A DNA stretch of 64,000 nucleotides from Photobacterium sp. TY1-4 (GTDB taxonomy: Bacteria; Pseudomonadota; Gammaproteobacteria; Enterobacterales; Vibrionaceae), in the NCBI RefSeq assembly GCF_025398175.1, contig NZ_CP099735.1, positions 62,001-126,000 on the forward strand. Reading direction: 5' to 3'. Below the pieces are notes generated by a model. That model did no database searches and was not told where the DNA came from. It saw nothing but the letters and a program-made list of their open reading frames with translations. The position numbers were made by a program, and so were the translations under genes. The stretch's first letter is position 1, and every line of letters starts with the position of its first letter. Below, one piece after another: positions 24,285 to 33,166 of the stretch.

Positions 24285-26099
24285 ATGAACTATAACTTCT
24301 TTGCGGACTACTTTGCCAAGCTCCAAGACATAAACCAGGCATGGTGGAAGGAACTTGAATCTGGCAAGGCAGCCATAAATTCTCCCCTTAATAAAGCGCT
24401 GAATGAAATTAATTTAGAAGATAGTGTCGAGTTTTTCGAAAAAGCTGCAGCGCAGCCATCTGTTTTAGCGAAAGCGCAAATGGAATGGTGGGAAAACCAA
24501 TTGAAGATCTGGCAACACGTCACGCTGGCCGATGGTGATGCGTCTGATCTTGTTCAGCCCGAAAAAGATGATAAACGCTTTGTTGATCCGGCATGGGAAA
24601 ATGAAGCATTTTATAGCTATATCAAGCAATCTTATCTGCTTTTCAGCAACACCATGAAACAAACCATTGATTCAATTGAAGGTGTTGATGATAAAGCAAA
24701 AGAACGTTTGCACTTTTTCTCTCGTCAGGCGATTAACGCCTTGTCACCGACGAACTTCATCACCACGAACCCGGAGCTGGCGAAGCTGACGGTGGCGACG
24801 AATGGTGAAAACCTCGTCAAAGGGATGGAGTTACTTCAGGAAGACATGAAGGCCAGTGCCGATGTGTTGAAGATCCGCATGACCAATGACAGCGCATTTG
24901 AGCTGGGTGTGAATGTGGCAAATTCTGAAGGCCAGGTGGTGTATAAAAACGACTTGTTTGAGCTGATTCAATACAAGCCGCTCACCGAAACGGTGAACGC
25001 AACGCCGCTGTTGATTGTGCCGCCGTTTATCAATAAATACTACATTCTGGATCTGCGTGAGAAAAACTCCATGGTCCGCTGGCTGGTGGAGCAAGGACAC
25101 ACGGTCTTTATGATGTCCTGGCGTAACCCGGATGTCAGCATGGTCAATGTTGACTTTGAACATTACGTACTGGACGGTGTGGTCCAAGCCGTTGACGTGG
25201 TTGAGGCCGTAACTGGTGAGAAGCAGATCAACGCTGCGGGTTACTGCATCGGTGGTACTTTGCTGGCCGTTGCTTTGGCTTACTATGCCGGGAAACGGAT
25301 GCGCAACCGAATTAAGTCGGCGACGTTCTTCACCACACTGCTGGACTTTTCTCAGCCGGGAGAGATTGGGGCATATATCAATGATCCGATCATTTCGGCA
25401 ATCGAAGCCCAGAATGAAGCCAAAGGGTATATGGACGGGCGCTCGTTGAGCGTAACGTTCAGCCTGCTGCGCGAAAACAGCCTCTACTGGAACTACTACA
25501 TCAACAATTACCTGAAAGGGAACAGTCCGATCGACTTTGATCTGCTGTACTGGAATGGGGATAGTACCAATGTTGCTGTTGCTTGCCACAGTACGTTGCT
25601 GCGCCAGTTCTACCTGGAGAACAAGCTGGTCAAACCACAGGGATATCAAGTGGGCGGCGTGAATATTGATCTGTCGAAGATCAAAGTGCCGGTCTACTTT
25701 ATCTCGACTCAGGAAGACCATATTGCACTCTGGCAGGGGACCTACCGCGGTGCGAAGAACCTGAGCAGCAAGCTGACGTTTGTGTTGGGTGAGTCCGGTC
25801 ATATTGCCGGAATCGTGAACCATCCGGCAAAGAACAAGTACGGGTATTACACCAGCGATAAAATCGTTGAGGATCCGGAAGCATGGCTGAAATCTGCCGA
25901 GCGTCAGGAAGGCTCATGGTGGAATCACTGGAATACTTGGTTGGCCGGGTTCGAATCCGCAGAACCTGTGGAAGGACGAACACCGGGGAACGGCCAGTAT
26001 CCGGCTTTAGCACCTGCACCGGGGAGCTATGTCCTTCAAACGTTGCCGATTGAAGTGTCGAATGCCGTTGAAGCATTCCAGCAGCCCCAAGGGGCTTAG
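24285..26099 (+). CDS. phaC: Class I poly(3-hydroxyalkanoate) synthase
   Basis: A 604-residue PHA polymerase. The catalytic Cys is in the lipase-like box GYCIGGT (Cys321), and the Asp and His appear downstream in STQEDHIALW and GESGHIAGIVNHP. The N-terminal ~180 residues form the variable helical region; the long single-subunit form is class I. It polymerises (R)-3-hydroxyacyl-CoA on the granule surface. The start is ATG 24285, preceded by GAGGTC; the longer frame from 24222 reads through the attenuator hairpin and lacks a ribosome site. Last gene of phaBAPC. Confidence 0.95.
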   Translation: MNYNFFADYFAKLQDINQAWWKELESGKAAINSPLNKALNEINLEDSVEFFEKAAAQPSVLAKAQMEWWENQLKIWQHVTLADGDASDLVQPEKDDKRFVDPAWENEAFYSYIKQSYLLFSNTMKQTIDSIEGVDDKAKERLHFFSRQAINALSPTNFITTNPELAKLTVATNGENLVKGMELLQEDMKASADVLKIRMTNDSAFELGVNVANSEGQVVYKNDLFELIQYKPLTETVNATPLLIVPPFINKYYILDLREKNSMVRWLVEQGHTVFMMSWRNPDVSMVNVDFEHYVLDGVVQAVDVVEAVTGEKQINAAGYCIGGTLLAVALAYYAGKRMRNRIKSATFFTTLLDFSQPGEIGAYINDPIISAIEAQNEAKGYMDGRSLSVTFSLLRENSLYWNYYINNYLKGNSPIDFDLLYWNGDSTNVAVACHSTLLRQFYLENKLVKPQGYQVGGVNIDLSKIKVPVYFISTQEDHIALWQGTYRGAKNLSSKLTFVLGESGHIAGIVNHPAKNKYGYYTSDKIVEDPEAWLKSAERQEGSWWNHWNTWLAGFESAEPVEGRTPGNGQYPALAPAPGSYVLQTLPIEVSNAVEAFQQPQGA

Positions 26100-26126
26100 T
26101 TTCGGTCAGTCTATCTATCTGAATTC

Positions 26127-26154
26127 AAGCCAGCGTTTATCGCTGGCTTTTTTT
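26127..26154 (+). terminator. Intrinsic terminator of the PHA operon
   Basis: AAGCCAGCG (26127-26135) pairs with CGCTGGCTT (26141-26149) and runs into seven T, about 30 bp after phaC. Confidence 0.9.
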
Positions 26155-26252
26155 ATGGCTTGGTTTATCAAATGGTTGTTACGTTTTATATCACTTGGCG
26201 ATAAAATGTCTTTTTCGCATGATAATCAGACGAAGCGTCTGAGTGGGTATTT

Positions 26253-27140
26253 ATGACTTTGGATCGCCGCGCCGACCTGATTTTAATCGGCACTACGATG
26301 CTGGCTGCCGCCGGGTGGATTTTTTCGAAAGAGGCGATTCAGGGTCTGCCGCCATTCGGGTTTATCGGGGCGCGTTTTGTGCTGGCCTCTGTGTGTCTAC
26401 TGCCGTTTTGTTACTCAGCCTTAAAGCAGCTCAGCCGTCAGGAGCTGATCCGGGCGATGGGGGTCGGGTGTCTGCTCGGATGCTCGCTGCTGCTGTGGAT
26501 TTATTCTATTTCCGTCAGTGACACCTTAGGCGAGGGCGCATTTATTATGAGCCTCTCGATGTTGTTTGTGCCCCTGATTGCCTGGCCGCTGTTCCGGCAG
26601 CGGCCGCCGAGGATGTTTTGGTGGTCTATGCCACTTGCGGTTGGTGGGCTGATGTTACTGTCGCTTGGCGGCGGCGGTTGGCAACAGTCTGCCAGCCAGC
26701 TGTGGTTTTTGAGTGCGGCATTAGCCCTGGCCTTGCATTTTAATGTCAACAGCCGGGTGGTTCGGCATGTGCCGCCGTTGCTGCTGACATGTATTCAGTT
26801 ATTTGTCACCGGTGTGATGGGATGGATTGCGTCTTTGAGTGTCGAAACCTGGCCGGAGAGCATTCGTCTATCGACTTGGGGATGGTTTGCCATGAGTGTG
26901 CTTCTGGCGACCAGCTTGCGTTATGTGATGCAAACGACCGGGCAGAAACATAGCACAGCGGCGAATGCGGCCATTATCATGGTCCTGGAGCCGGTCTGGA
27001 CCGTGGTGCTTAGTATCATTTGGTATGGAGAGGCCATGCCGATGCATAAATTACTGGGCTGTTGTCTGATTTTGACGGCCTTGCTGTTTTACCGCAGTGG
27101 TCCGACGCTCTTGTCCTGGCTGAAAGCAAAAACACGCTGA
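26253..27140 (+). CDS. EamA/DMT-family transporter
   Basis: A 295-residue inner-membrane protein with about ten hydrophobic helices in two EamA repeats. The first begins TTMLAAAGWIFSKEAIQGLPPF in part, and the second includes NAAIIMVLEPVWTVVLSIIW in part, a typical drug/metabolite transporter signature. The substrate is not predictable. The start is ATG 26253; the ribosome site is weak. It follows the PHA terminator and is likely its own unit. Confidence 0.85.
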   Translation: MTLDRRADLILIGTTMLAAAGWIFSKEAIQGLPPFGFIGARFVLASVCLLPFCYSALKQLSRQELIRAMGVGCLLGCSLLLWIYSISVSDTLGEGAFIMSLSMLFVPLIAWPLFRQRPPRMFWWSMPLAVGGLMLLSLGGGGWQQSASQLWFLSAALALALHFNVNSRVVRHVPPLLLTCIQLFVTGVMGWIASLSVETWPESIRLSTWGWFAMSVLLATSLRYVMQTTGQKHSTAANAAIIMVLEPVWTVVLSIIWYGEAMPMHKLLGCCLILTALLFYRSGPTLLSWLKAKTR

Positions 27141-27542
27141 GATAGGTTTTTTGTTCCGGGCTGTGCCCCGGAACAGCGCTGATTGACATTTTTTGTTCTC
27201 ATTTGAACCGTAGATGGGAGATGTTCAAGAATATTTTATTTTCTTTTTGTCTTCATCAGCATTCACGCAGCGAACCTGTTTAAATTAGTTTATGAACCAA
27301 CCGCTTACGATGATTTTTTCGATCCCGATACCCTCACGGCGGATCCATTGAGTCAGAATACCAACGCCCCATTTTTTGAACCAACATCATTATTAACGAC
27401 TATATTGTTATCAGAGAGTGAAATTGGTCAAAAATTTGATGCGGCTTGATGAATGAAAATTGACTCAATCTTTTTTGATCATTTAATTTGCGGAGGAAAT
27501 TGCCGCCTTGGTTATGAATCTAAAGTGAATTGAGGTATCGCG
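27141..27542. other. Intergenic region with a hairpin after the EamA gene
   Basis: GTTCCGGG (27153-27160) pairs with CCCGGAAC (27167-27174) right after the EamA gene; it lacks a downstream T-run. The remaining ~370 bp are AT-rich with no recognised feature. Confidence 0.5.
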
Positions 27543-27752
27543 GTGGTTCGTTTGTATGCAATCTTCTCGTTCAATCACCCAGTTGTGCATGGCATAATTT
27601 TGCTGTCATTGTGTGTTTTTTTTGGCATCAGTATCTACCAATTGCTTGTCCACGAAGCATTAATTTTTTTACCCGCTATTTTCTTGTTGATCCTTCCGAT
27701 AATTTTCTTTGCCAAAGCGTCGGACTATCGACGCAAGTATTTACATGACTGA
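27543..27752 (+). CDS. Small two-helix membrane protein
   Basis: A 69-residue hydrophobic protein with two predicted membrane helices (residues ~15-35 and ~40-57) and a basic end (DYRRKYLHD). The start is GTG 27543 with GAGG eight bases upstream. It converges with the phosphatidyltransferase gene. No family recognised; the call rests on ribosome site and membrane pattern. Confidence 0.45.
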   Translation: MVRLYAIFSFNHPVVHGIILLSLCVFFGISIYQLLVHEALIFLPAIFLLILPIIFFAKASDYRRKYLHD

Positions 27753-27779
27753 GGAACGGCACTTGGCTGAATGTTGTCA

Positions 27780-28355
27780 TCACCGTAGGGAACGCTGCGC
27801 CTTCCATAAGCGTCGCGCTTTGGTCGTCCAGGCGTAGACATATTGGACGCCGCTGATGAGGACAAGTAAGACGACCGCCATGAGTCCAAGTGAAAGCAGC
27901 GGTTCGGGAATGTGCGGGAACAGTTGGTGGCAAATGATCAGCAGGGCCAGCACAATCTGTCCTAATGTACATCCTTTACCCCACCAACTGGGTTTGAGCT
28001 GATACGGGCCGAAGCAGAGATAAAATACTCCCGCGCCCAGCAAAATGATGATGTCTCTGAGAACCATCAGTGCGACGGCCCAGAATGGCATCAGCCCAAT
28101 TTGAAAGAATGCAATGTAAGCACAAAGCAGCATGGCCTTGTCAGATAGCGGATCGACCATAGCACCGTAGCGGCTCATTGCCTGCAGTTTGCGGGCGAGC
28201 CAACCGTCCAATCCGTCAGTGATCCCGGCGATGGCGATCACCCACAGGACTGTCGGGAAGTTGCGCTCCAGGATCCCGAAGTAAATCGGGATGGCTAACA
28301 GCAAACGTAGGGTTGTCAGGACGTTTGGTATTTGTTTCACAAGGCTTCGAGGCAT
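27780..28355 (-). CDS. CDP-alcohol phosphatidyltransferase (PgsA-like)
   Basis: A ~191-residue membrane enzyme with the complete CDP-alcohol phosphotransferase motif DGLDGWLAR-x8-G-x3-D-x3-D (DGLDGWLARKLQAM then GAMVDPLSD). It has about five helices and the PgsA-like start IPNVLTTLRLLLAIPIYFGI. It would transfer a phosphatidyl group from CDP-diacylglycerol to an alcohol such as glycerol-3-phosphate. The start is taken at ATG 28355 (MPRSLVK), which gives the normal family length; a frame to 28472 would overlap the antiporter gene. It may be a second copy beside the housekeeping pgsA. It lies 70 bp downstream of the antiporter and is probably cotranscribed. Confidence 0.85.
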   Translation of the reverse strand: MPRSLVKQIPNVLTTLRLLLAIPIYFGILERNFPTVLWVIAIAGITDGLDGWLARKLQAMSRYGAMVDPLSDKAMLLCAYIAFFQIGLMPFWAVALMVLRDIIILLGAGVFYLCFGPYQLKPSWWGKGCTLGQIVLALLIICHQLFPHIPEPLLSLGLMAVVLLVLISGVQYVYAWTTKARRLWKAQRSLR

Positions 28356-28425
28356 GCGTCGTGGTGATTGATCAATAGATGCTTCTTTCAGTGTAAGCCC
28401 AATTGCAGCAGTTGCAGGCCATGGG

Positions 28426-30432
28426 TTAGAGATCCATGCTTTCGAGTTGCCTGAGTAGTTGGGCCGCATCATCTTCAGAAATCAGGCATTGTTGTACATA
28501 CTGTTGAAGATGTTCGGCTTGGGCGGTACGTAAGAAATTGCGTACTAACTGTTGCTGTACCGCCGTTGCCGTGTCGGGCTGCAGGTGCTCAATCTGGCTG
28601 ATTTGCGTCTCGCATTCTTGTTGCCATCCTTGCCAAATCCCGGCGACATGTGTCGCAACGGTTTCCGGGATCTCTTCATCGTCAATGATCAGCGCCAGTT
28701 CATTCAAAACATACTGACAGCTCATCAGTCTGGCCCAGGCCATTTCATAGATCAGGGCCTGACGTTGCGGGTGGGGGTGAGTGATTGGCTGCCACAGCCG
28801 GGTCAGCAGTCCGGATAGCCGTTGGGGGAAGTGGGAAAAAGTGGGTCGTTGATACTGGTGGCGGATCGCTTCCATCTGTTCATCAAGGGAGTTTTTCAGC
28901 TCCTGATAAACTGCCGCTTTAATTAGCCCTTGGTCAAACAGCCGGTACAGATAGCCGATTTCGAGACTGGCGCAGCGCAGCAGCAGTCGATTCCAGAGTC
29001 CAATCGGACCGACCTCAGCGCTGAACCACGCTTGGAGCTGCTTTTCCTGCTCTGCAATCAATGGGTCTAACTTGGCAGAGAGTGCTTGGGGGATCCCTCC
29101 GTGGGCCAGTTCGGAGTTGAGCAGGGACTGCAAAACCTTCCGGCTGTGGTGAAGCGTAGACAGGGTCAGCTCGGCGGTGGCGATGCTGTCGCTGAGCTCC
29201 TTCTCTTTCAATTGGAAATGGCGAGCCAACGGGGTGATGAGAATGCCTTGCAGCAGAATGGTCAGGAACACCACCCCGGTTGTGATGGAGAGCAGGGTCT
29301 CATCGCCCAGCACGCTCACCAGGCCCATGGCCAGCGCCAGGGTCACGGCTCCCCGCATGCCGCCGACAAACATCAGGTGGCGAAACGCCATGGGGGTGGA
29401 TTTTGCCTGGCGTTGGAGATGGCCGATATAGGGCAGCAAGCCGTAGGCGATTGCGGCGCGGGACAACCAGATCGCGGCCAGAATGATGACAGAGATGGTG
29501 ATGTTATCCCAGAGCAGGCCCAAATCCGTCCACAGCCCGACAATCAGAAAGATGCTGGCTGAGGCGATGAACGACAGATAGGACCAGAAATGGTTGAGGT
29601 ATTGCTGAGATTTTTTGGAAACCGGAAGCGGCGCGTGGGTCGCCAGTGAAATCCCCGCCACCGCTGCGGCAACAATGCCGCTGACTTCCAGGGCTTTTTC
29701 CGCAAACAGATAGCAACCGAAGGCCATCAGCAGGCTGAGGCTGATTTCGGAAAAAGGGTCATCCGGCATTTTTTGTAAACTCCACAAGGCCAGCCGGGCA
29801 AACAGCCACCCACAAATCACCCCTCCCAGCAGCGTGATGGCGAACAGGCCGCTGCCGTGTCCTAACGTCGGCCAAAATCCGTGAGACAGGGCGAAGCTGA
29901 GTACCAGCACTTTGGTCAGGGTGATGGCCGTGGCGTCGTTAAACAGGCTTTCCCCCTCAATCAGCATGATGAGATCTTTGGGGGCATTGAGCTGGCGGAA
30001 TGCGGCAATCACGGCTGTCGGATCCGTAGCACTCAAAATTGCGCCGAGTAGCAGCGCATATTGCCAACTCAGCGGGGTCAAGTAGTACACGATCGTCGCA
30101 ACGACGATAGATGAGATGAGGACTCCGGGGATCGCCAGGACAAAAATGGCGACGCGGTTGGCTGTGAGCTTACTGATATCCAGGTTGTAGGCAGTTTCAA
30201 AGACCAGGGTCGGCAATAAAATGTAGAGAATGACATCATGGGCCAGCTCTTTTTCCGAGAGTGGGTCAATCGGCAGCGAAAAACTGGGTTGGATCGCATG
30301 CATCGCCAGCCCGGCGAGGATGAGGGTGATCGAGTAGGGGAGCCGGCTCCGGCGGGATACCTCTTTCGCAACTACGGCGGCCAGTAAAAAAGTAAACAGC
30401 GCGAGAATAAATGCAAAACTGGAATCCGTCAC
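28426..30432 (-). CDS. CPA1-family Na+/H+ antiporter with long cytoplasmic tail
   Basis: A ~668-residue protein. The first ~400 residues are a 12-helix cation:proton antiporter with ATDPTAV (~150), GESLFNDATAI (~180) and GGMRGAVTLALAM (~360), all CPA1/NhaP hallmarks. A ~270-residue soluble, helix-rich C-terminal region without a recognised nucleotide-binding domain follows. It should exchange Na+ or K+ for H+ and help with pH or salt stress. Start: GTG 30432 has AAGG nine bases upstream; an in-frame TTG at 30486 has no ribosome site. Confidence 0.88.
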   Translation of the reverse strand: MTDSSFAFILALFTFLLAAVVAKEVSRRSRLPYSITLILAGLAMHAIQPSFSLPIDPLSEKELAHDVILYILLPTLVFETAYNLDISKLTANRVAIFVLAIPGVLISSIVVATIVYYLTPLSWQYALLLGAILSATDPTAVIAAFRQLNAPKDLIMLIEGESLFNDATAITLTKVLVLSFALSHGFWPTLGHGSGLFAITLLGGVICGWLFARLALWSLQKMPDDPFSEISLSLLMAFGCYLFAEKALEVSGIVAAAVAGISLATHAPLPVSKKSQQYLNHFWSYLSFIASASIFLIVGLWTDLGLLWDNITISVIILAAIWLSRAAIAYGLLPYIGHLQRQAKSTPMAFRHLMFVGGMRGAVTLALAMGLVSVLGDETLLSITTGVVFLTILLQGILITPLARHFQLKEKELSDSIATAELTLSTLHHSRKVLQSLLNSELAHGGIPQALSAKLDPLIAEQEKQLQAWFSAEVGPIGLWNRLLLRCASLEIGYLYRLFDQGLIKAAVYQELKNSLDEQMEAIRHQYQRPTFSHFPQRLSGLLTRLWQPITHPHPQRQALIYEMAWARLMSCQYVLNELALIIDDEEIPETVATHVAGIWQGWQQECETQISQIEHLQPDTATAVQQQLVRNFLRTAQAEHLQQYVQQCLISEDDAAQLLRQLESMDL

Positions 30433-30653
30433 CGCAAGATACCTTTTCTGAATGAAACCCCAAAATAACGTCAAAGTGCTCAGCAAAGAAAAACCGGTCT
30501 ATCCAAGCCAATCAAGCCAATTACCTTTCTACATTAGTGTGTTAGGTGCCTTTCTGCTGTTACTTGTCGCACGAAAATGCAGTTTGCATCGGCCTCATGA
30601 AATTTATTACGCCTGGGGTTGTATATCGCGTGGCACCTTGGTAAGTTGTCGGC

Positions 30654-30713
30654 ATGACTGTGAATATTATGTCTTTCATCATCACTTGCTTCTGGTGGCG
30701 CTCTCTACGATAG
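30654..30713 (+). CDS. Trp-Trp leader peptide of the tryptophanyl-tRNA synthetase gene
   Basis: A 19-codon frame, MTVNIMSFIITCFWWRSLR, ends in TAG 100 bp before the synthetase start. Its two consecutive TGG codons (30693-30698) would stall a ribosome when charged tRNA-Trp is low. The codons are followed at once by overlapping stem elements. GGTAAG upstream is a modest ribosome site; ATG 30669 is an alternative start. Placement in front of a Trp-tRNA synthetase makes chance unlikely. Too short to be caught by length-based gene calls. Confidence 0.7.
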   Translation: MTVNIMSFIITCFWWRSLR

Positions 30714-30791
30714 AGCGGCGCTGGATCTCGTGTATTCAATAGCCGCCGGTAGGCAGCTATTGACGAATCACAATCATGGTGTCTCCGGCGG
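30693..30791 (+). promoter_or_regulatory. Candidate tryptophan attenuator with alternative stem-loops
   Basis: Four segments can pair in exclusive ways. 1:2 is CGCTCT (30699-30704) with AGAGCG (30712-30717). 2:3 is GCGGC (30715-30719) with GCCGC (30742-30746). 3:4 is CCGCCGG (30743-30749) with CCGGCGG (30785-30791). A ribosome stalled on the Trp codons would cover segment 1 and free segment 2 to pair with 3, opening 4. Segment 4 is not followed by a T-run, so control may act on translation or Rho rather than through an intrinsic terminator. Pairings were found by eye. Confidence 0.5.
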
Positions 30792-30813
30792 AACATAACT
30801 CTGGAGTATGATC

Positions 30814-31848
30814 ATGACCCACCATCAAGCCGTTTCAACCCAGGCTGGCACCACCGAGAAAGTATTGACCGGAGACCGGCCGACGGGACAACTTCATCTG
30901 GGCCATTTCGTTGGCTCGTTGCAGCAGCGAGTACAGTTGCAGGATCGCTATGAACAAACGATCCTGGTGGCCGACTTGCAGGGCTTAACCGATAACGGTC
31001 ATCGCCCGAATAAAGTGGCCAATAACATTCTCAATGTTGTGGCGGACTACCTGGCGGTCGGGATCGATCCCCTGAAAACCAGCATCTGTCTGCAATCGGC
31101 GATCCCCGCGTTAGCGGAGCTTGCGATGTATTACGCCAATCTGGTCACGGTGGCGCGTTTACAGCGTAACCCAACCGTGAAAAATGAAATTGCCGGGAAA
31201 GGGTTTGGGGCTTCTATCCCGGCAGGATTTCTGACTTATCCCATCAGTCAGGCCGCGGACATCACTGCATTTAAAGCAACGTTGGTCCCGGTAGGTGACG
31301 ACCAGCTGCCGATGCTGGAGCAAACTAACGAGATCGTGCGTAAACTCAACCAGATCGCCGGGCAGGATATTCTGGTCGAGTGTAAGCCTTTGCTGAGCAA
31401 TATGCCCCGGCTGCCGGCCCCGGACGGCAAGCAGAAAATGTCGAAATCGATGGGGAACTGTATCTATCTGGACGCGGATGATCGGGCGATCGCGCGTGCC
31501 GTGAAGTCGATGTATACCGACCCGAATCACCTGCGCGTTGACGATCCGGGGTGTGTGGCCGGGAATGTGGTCTTCACCTATCTGGATGCCTTTCATCCGG
31601 ATCCCGGTTATGTGGCTGATCTGAAGCAACAGTATGAGGCGGGCGGGCTGGCAGACGGCACCACCAAGCAAATCCTCACCGATTGCCTGCAAACGCTGAT
31701 TGCGCCGATCCGAGCGCAGCGCGCGGTGTATATGGCCGATAAAGCGCAGCTGGTGGCGATCCTGAAACAGGGCAGTGAGCAGGCTCAGGACGAAGCCGAT
31801 GCCGTGCTGACACAAATCAAGCGTGCCTTTGGTCTGAAATTGTTCTGA
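30814..31848 (+). CDS. trpS: Tryptophanyl-tRNA synthetase, probable auxiliary copy
   Basis: A 344-residue class I aminoacyl-tRNA synthetase. The HIGH-type motif is PTGQLHLGHFVGS (~20-30), the KMSKS motif is KQKMSKSMGN (~205), and the tryptophan/ATP region includes VGDDQLPMLEQTNEI. It charges tRNA-Trp. The start is ATG 30814, seven bases after GGAG; the ATG at 30808 is too close. It stands outside the usual dam-rpe-gph context of the housekeeping trpS, and its own Trp-Trp leader suggests an inducible second enzyme. Similar auxiliary synthetases in other bacteria give resistance to indolmycin; that role here is inference. Confidence 0.93.
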   Translation: MTHHQAVSTQAGTTEKVLTGDRPTGQLHLGHFVGSLQQRVQLQDRYEQTILVADLQGLTDNGHRPNKVANNILNVVADYLAVGIDPLKTSICLQSAIPALAELAMYYANLVTVARLQRNPTVKNEIAGKGFGASIPAGFLTYPISQAADITAFKATLVPVGDDQLPMLEQTNEIVRKLNQIAGQDILVECKPLLSNMPRLPAPDGKQKMSKSMGNCIYLDADDRAIARAVKSMYTDPNHLRVDDPGCVAGNVVFTYLDAFHPDPGYVADLKQQYEAGGLADGTTKQILTDCLQTLIAPIRAQRAVYMADKAQLVAILKQGSEQAQDEADAVLTQIKRAFGLKLF

Positions 31849-31856
31849 AACGATTT

Positions 31857-31884
31857 GCCCCGCAGGGCTGAGTCCTTGCGGGGC
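31857..31884. terminator. Hairpin between trpS and azlD
   Basis: GCCCCGCAGG pairs with the TTGCGGGGC segment nearby, with one bulge. It lies in the convergent gap; T-runs are weak on both sides. Confidence 0.45.
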
Positions 31885-31891
31885 GGATGGA

Positions 31892-32200
31892 TCACCAGGC
31901 CGACAGCAGGAAAAACAGGGCCATACTGAGTACTGTGGTCAGCAGGACATTATTCAGTTTCCAGGACAACAGAACAGCCACAACGGCCGCGACCAGGTAG
32001 GGATTGTGCCACGAGATTGCCACTTCTCCCTCGGGGAGAAAGACAATGGGCGAAAAAATGGCGGTTAGGACTGCCGGACTCGAATAGCTCAGCAACTTTT
32101 GGGTTTCAGCACCCAGCTTGATCGGTAAGCCGGGCGCCAGGAACAGATAGCGGCTAGCAAAGACCAGCAGGGCCATGGCGCCAATTGACATCCAAATCAT
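31892..32200 (-). CDS. azlD: AzlD-family branched-chain amino acid exporter subunit
   Basis: A 102-residue membrane protein with about four helices and the AzlD signatures RYLFLAPGLPIKLG and LSYSSPAVLTAIFSPIVF in part. With AzlC it forms a two-component exporter of branched-chain amino acids and their analogues. It overlaps the azlC stop by four bases (ATGA), so the two are coupled. Confidence 0.88.
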   Translation of the reverse strand: MIWMSIGAMALLVFASRYLFLAPGLPIKLGAETQKLLSYSSPAVLTAIFSPIVFLPEGEVAISWHNPYLVAAVVAVLLSWKLNNVLLTTVLSMALFFLLSAW

Positions 32201-33006
32201 GCTTCTTCTCCGGTGGGTTGTTGGGGAACCGGACTCTTCCGGAATCGATCATAGCCATAACCTGCGACCATGGCAGACAGGCTGGCCAGCATCAGTCCCC
32301 CTTCGATCTGATATGCCTGGCAAAATACGGAAGCTACCATCGCGACCAGTACGGAGAGCAGAACTGACATATTTTTGATGGCCGGAACTACCAGAGCGAT
32401 GAAGGTCGCCGCGATGGCAAAGTCAAGGCCCAGAGTGTCCAGGTTCGGGATGAACTTCCCGGCAACAATTCCGGCAAATGAAGCCAGATTCCAACAGAGA
32501 TAGAACCAGAGCCCCGCCCCGAGCGCGTACCAGCGGTTAAACTGTTGGGGGGATTGGTGGCCACACAAGGCGAACAGCTCATCAGTGAGCAAGAATCCCA
32601 AACCCAGACGCCATTTGAGCGGTAATGGGCTGATTTTATTGCGCATACTGATGCTGTAGAGCAAGTGGCGCGAGGTAATGATCAGCGTTGTCATCAGCAG
32701 GGTCGCCAGTCCGGCCCCGACTTTCAGCAGTCCGGTTGCGACCAGTTGGGCCGACCCGGCAAAAACGATGGCAGACAGGGCCTGACTTTGAAAAGGATCC
32801 AGCCCGATTTCGATCGCAAAAGACCCGGCCAGAAGACCCCAGGGGATCACGGCGATACACAGGGGTGTGACTGCCAGTGCACCTTGTCGGAACAAGGCAA
32901 ACTTCGGTTCGGTGCGCGTTTCATTTGGACTTCGTTCTGACGGCGCTTGAGTCAGCGCGATGGCATCAGTCCGGCCGTTGGTGGATTCGGAGGTTGGTGT
33001 TTGCAT
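32197..33006 (-). CDS. azlC: AzlC-family branched-chain amino acid exporter subunit
   Basis: A 269-residue membrane protein with AzlC signatures: PWGLLAGSFAIEIGL (~60), SAIVFAGSAQLVATGLL (~85), TSRHLLYSISM (~115) and LLTDELFAL. The first ~40 residues are a polar extension rich in Thr, Ser and Pro, longer than usual. Pairs with AzlD downstream. A regulator of the AraC type lies 700 bp upstream in the same direction, which may or may not control it. Confidence 0.9.
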   Translation of the reverse strand: MQTPTSESTNGRTDAIALTQAPSERSPNETRTEPKFALFRQGALAVTPLCIAVIPWGLLAGSFAIEIGLDPFQSQALSAIVFAGSAQLVATGLLKVGAGLATLLMTTLIITSRHLLYSISMRNKISPLPLKWRLGLGFLLTDELFALCGHQSPQQFNRWYALGAGLWFYLCWNLASFAGIVAGKFIPNLDTLGLDFAIAATFIALVVPAIKNMSVLLSVLVAMVASVFCQAYQIEGGLMLASLSAMVAGYGYDRFRKSPVPQQPTGEEA

Positions 33007-33117
33007 GGTGTCTCAATGTTTTTGATTGATTGAGTTTGTACCTTACGTGATGAAGGCAGTGCAAACTTGTACGTTATTGCGCAGGTGTTACGGTGGCGTG
33101 AAGCGTATATGAGGTGC

Positions 33118-33149
33118 GATAGACACCGTACGGGTTGTCGGTGTCTATC
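33118..33149. terminator. Hairpin after the SEC-C gene
   Basis: GATAGACACCG (33118-33128) and CGGTGTCTATC (33139-33149) form a perfect 11-bp stem 17 bp beyond the stop codon of the minus-strand SEC-C gene. No T-run, so classification as terminator is tentative. Confidence 0.55.
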
Positions 33150-33166
33150 CGGCGGTGATGCTGCGG

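Noticed and set aside
24831..25823. 330-codon frame antisense to phaC
   Set aside because: Long antisense frames are common in GC-rich coding DNA; phaC has all catalytic motifs and this one resembles nothing.
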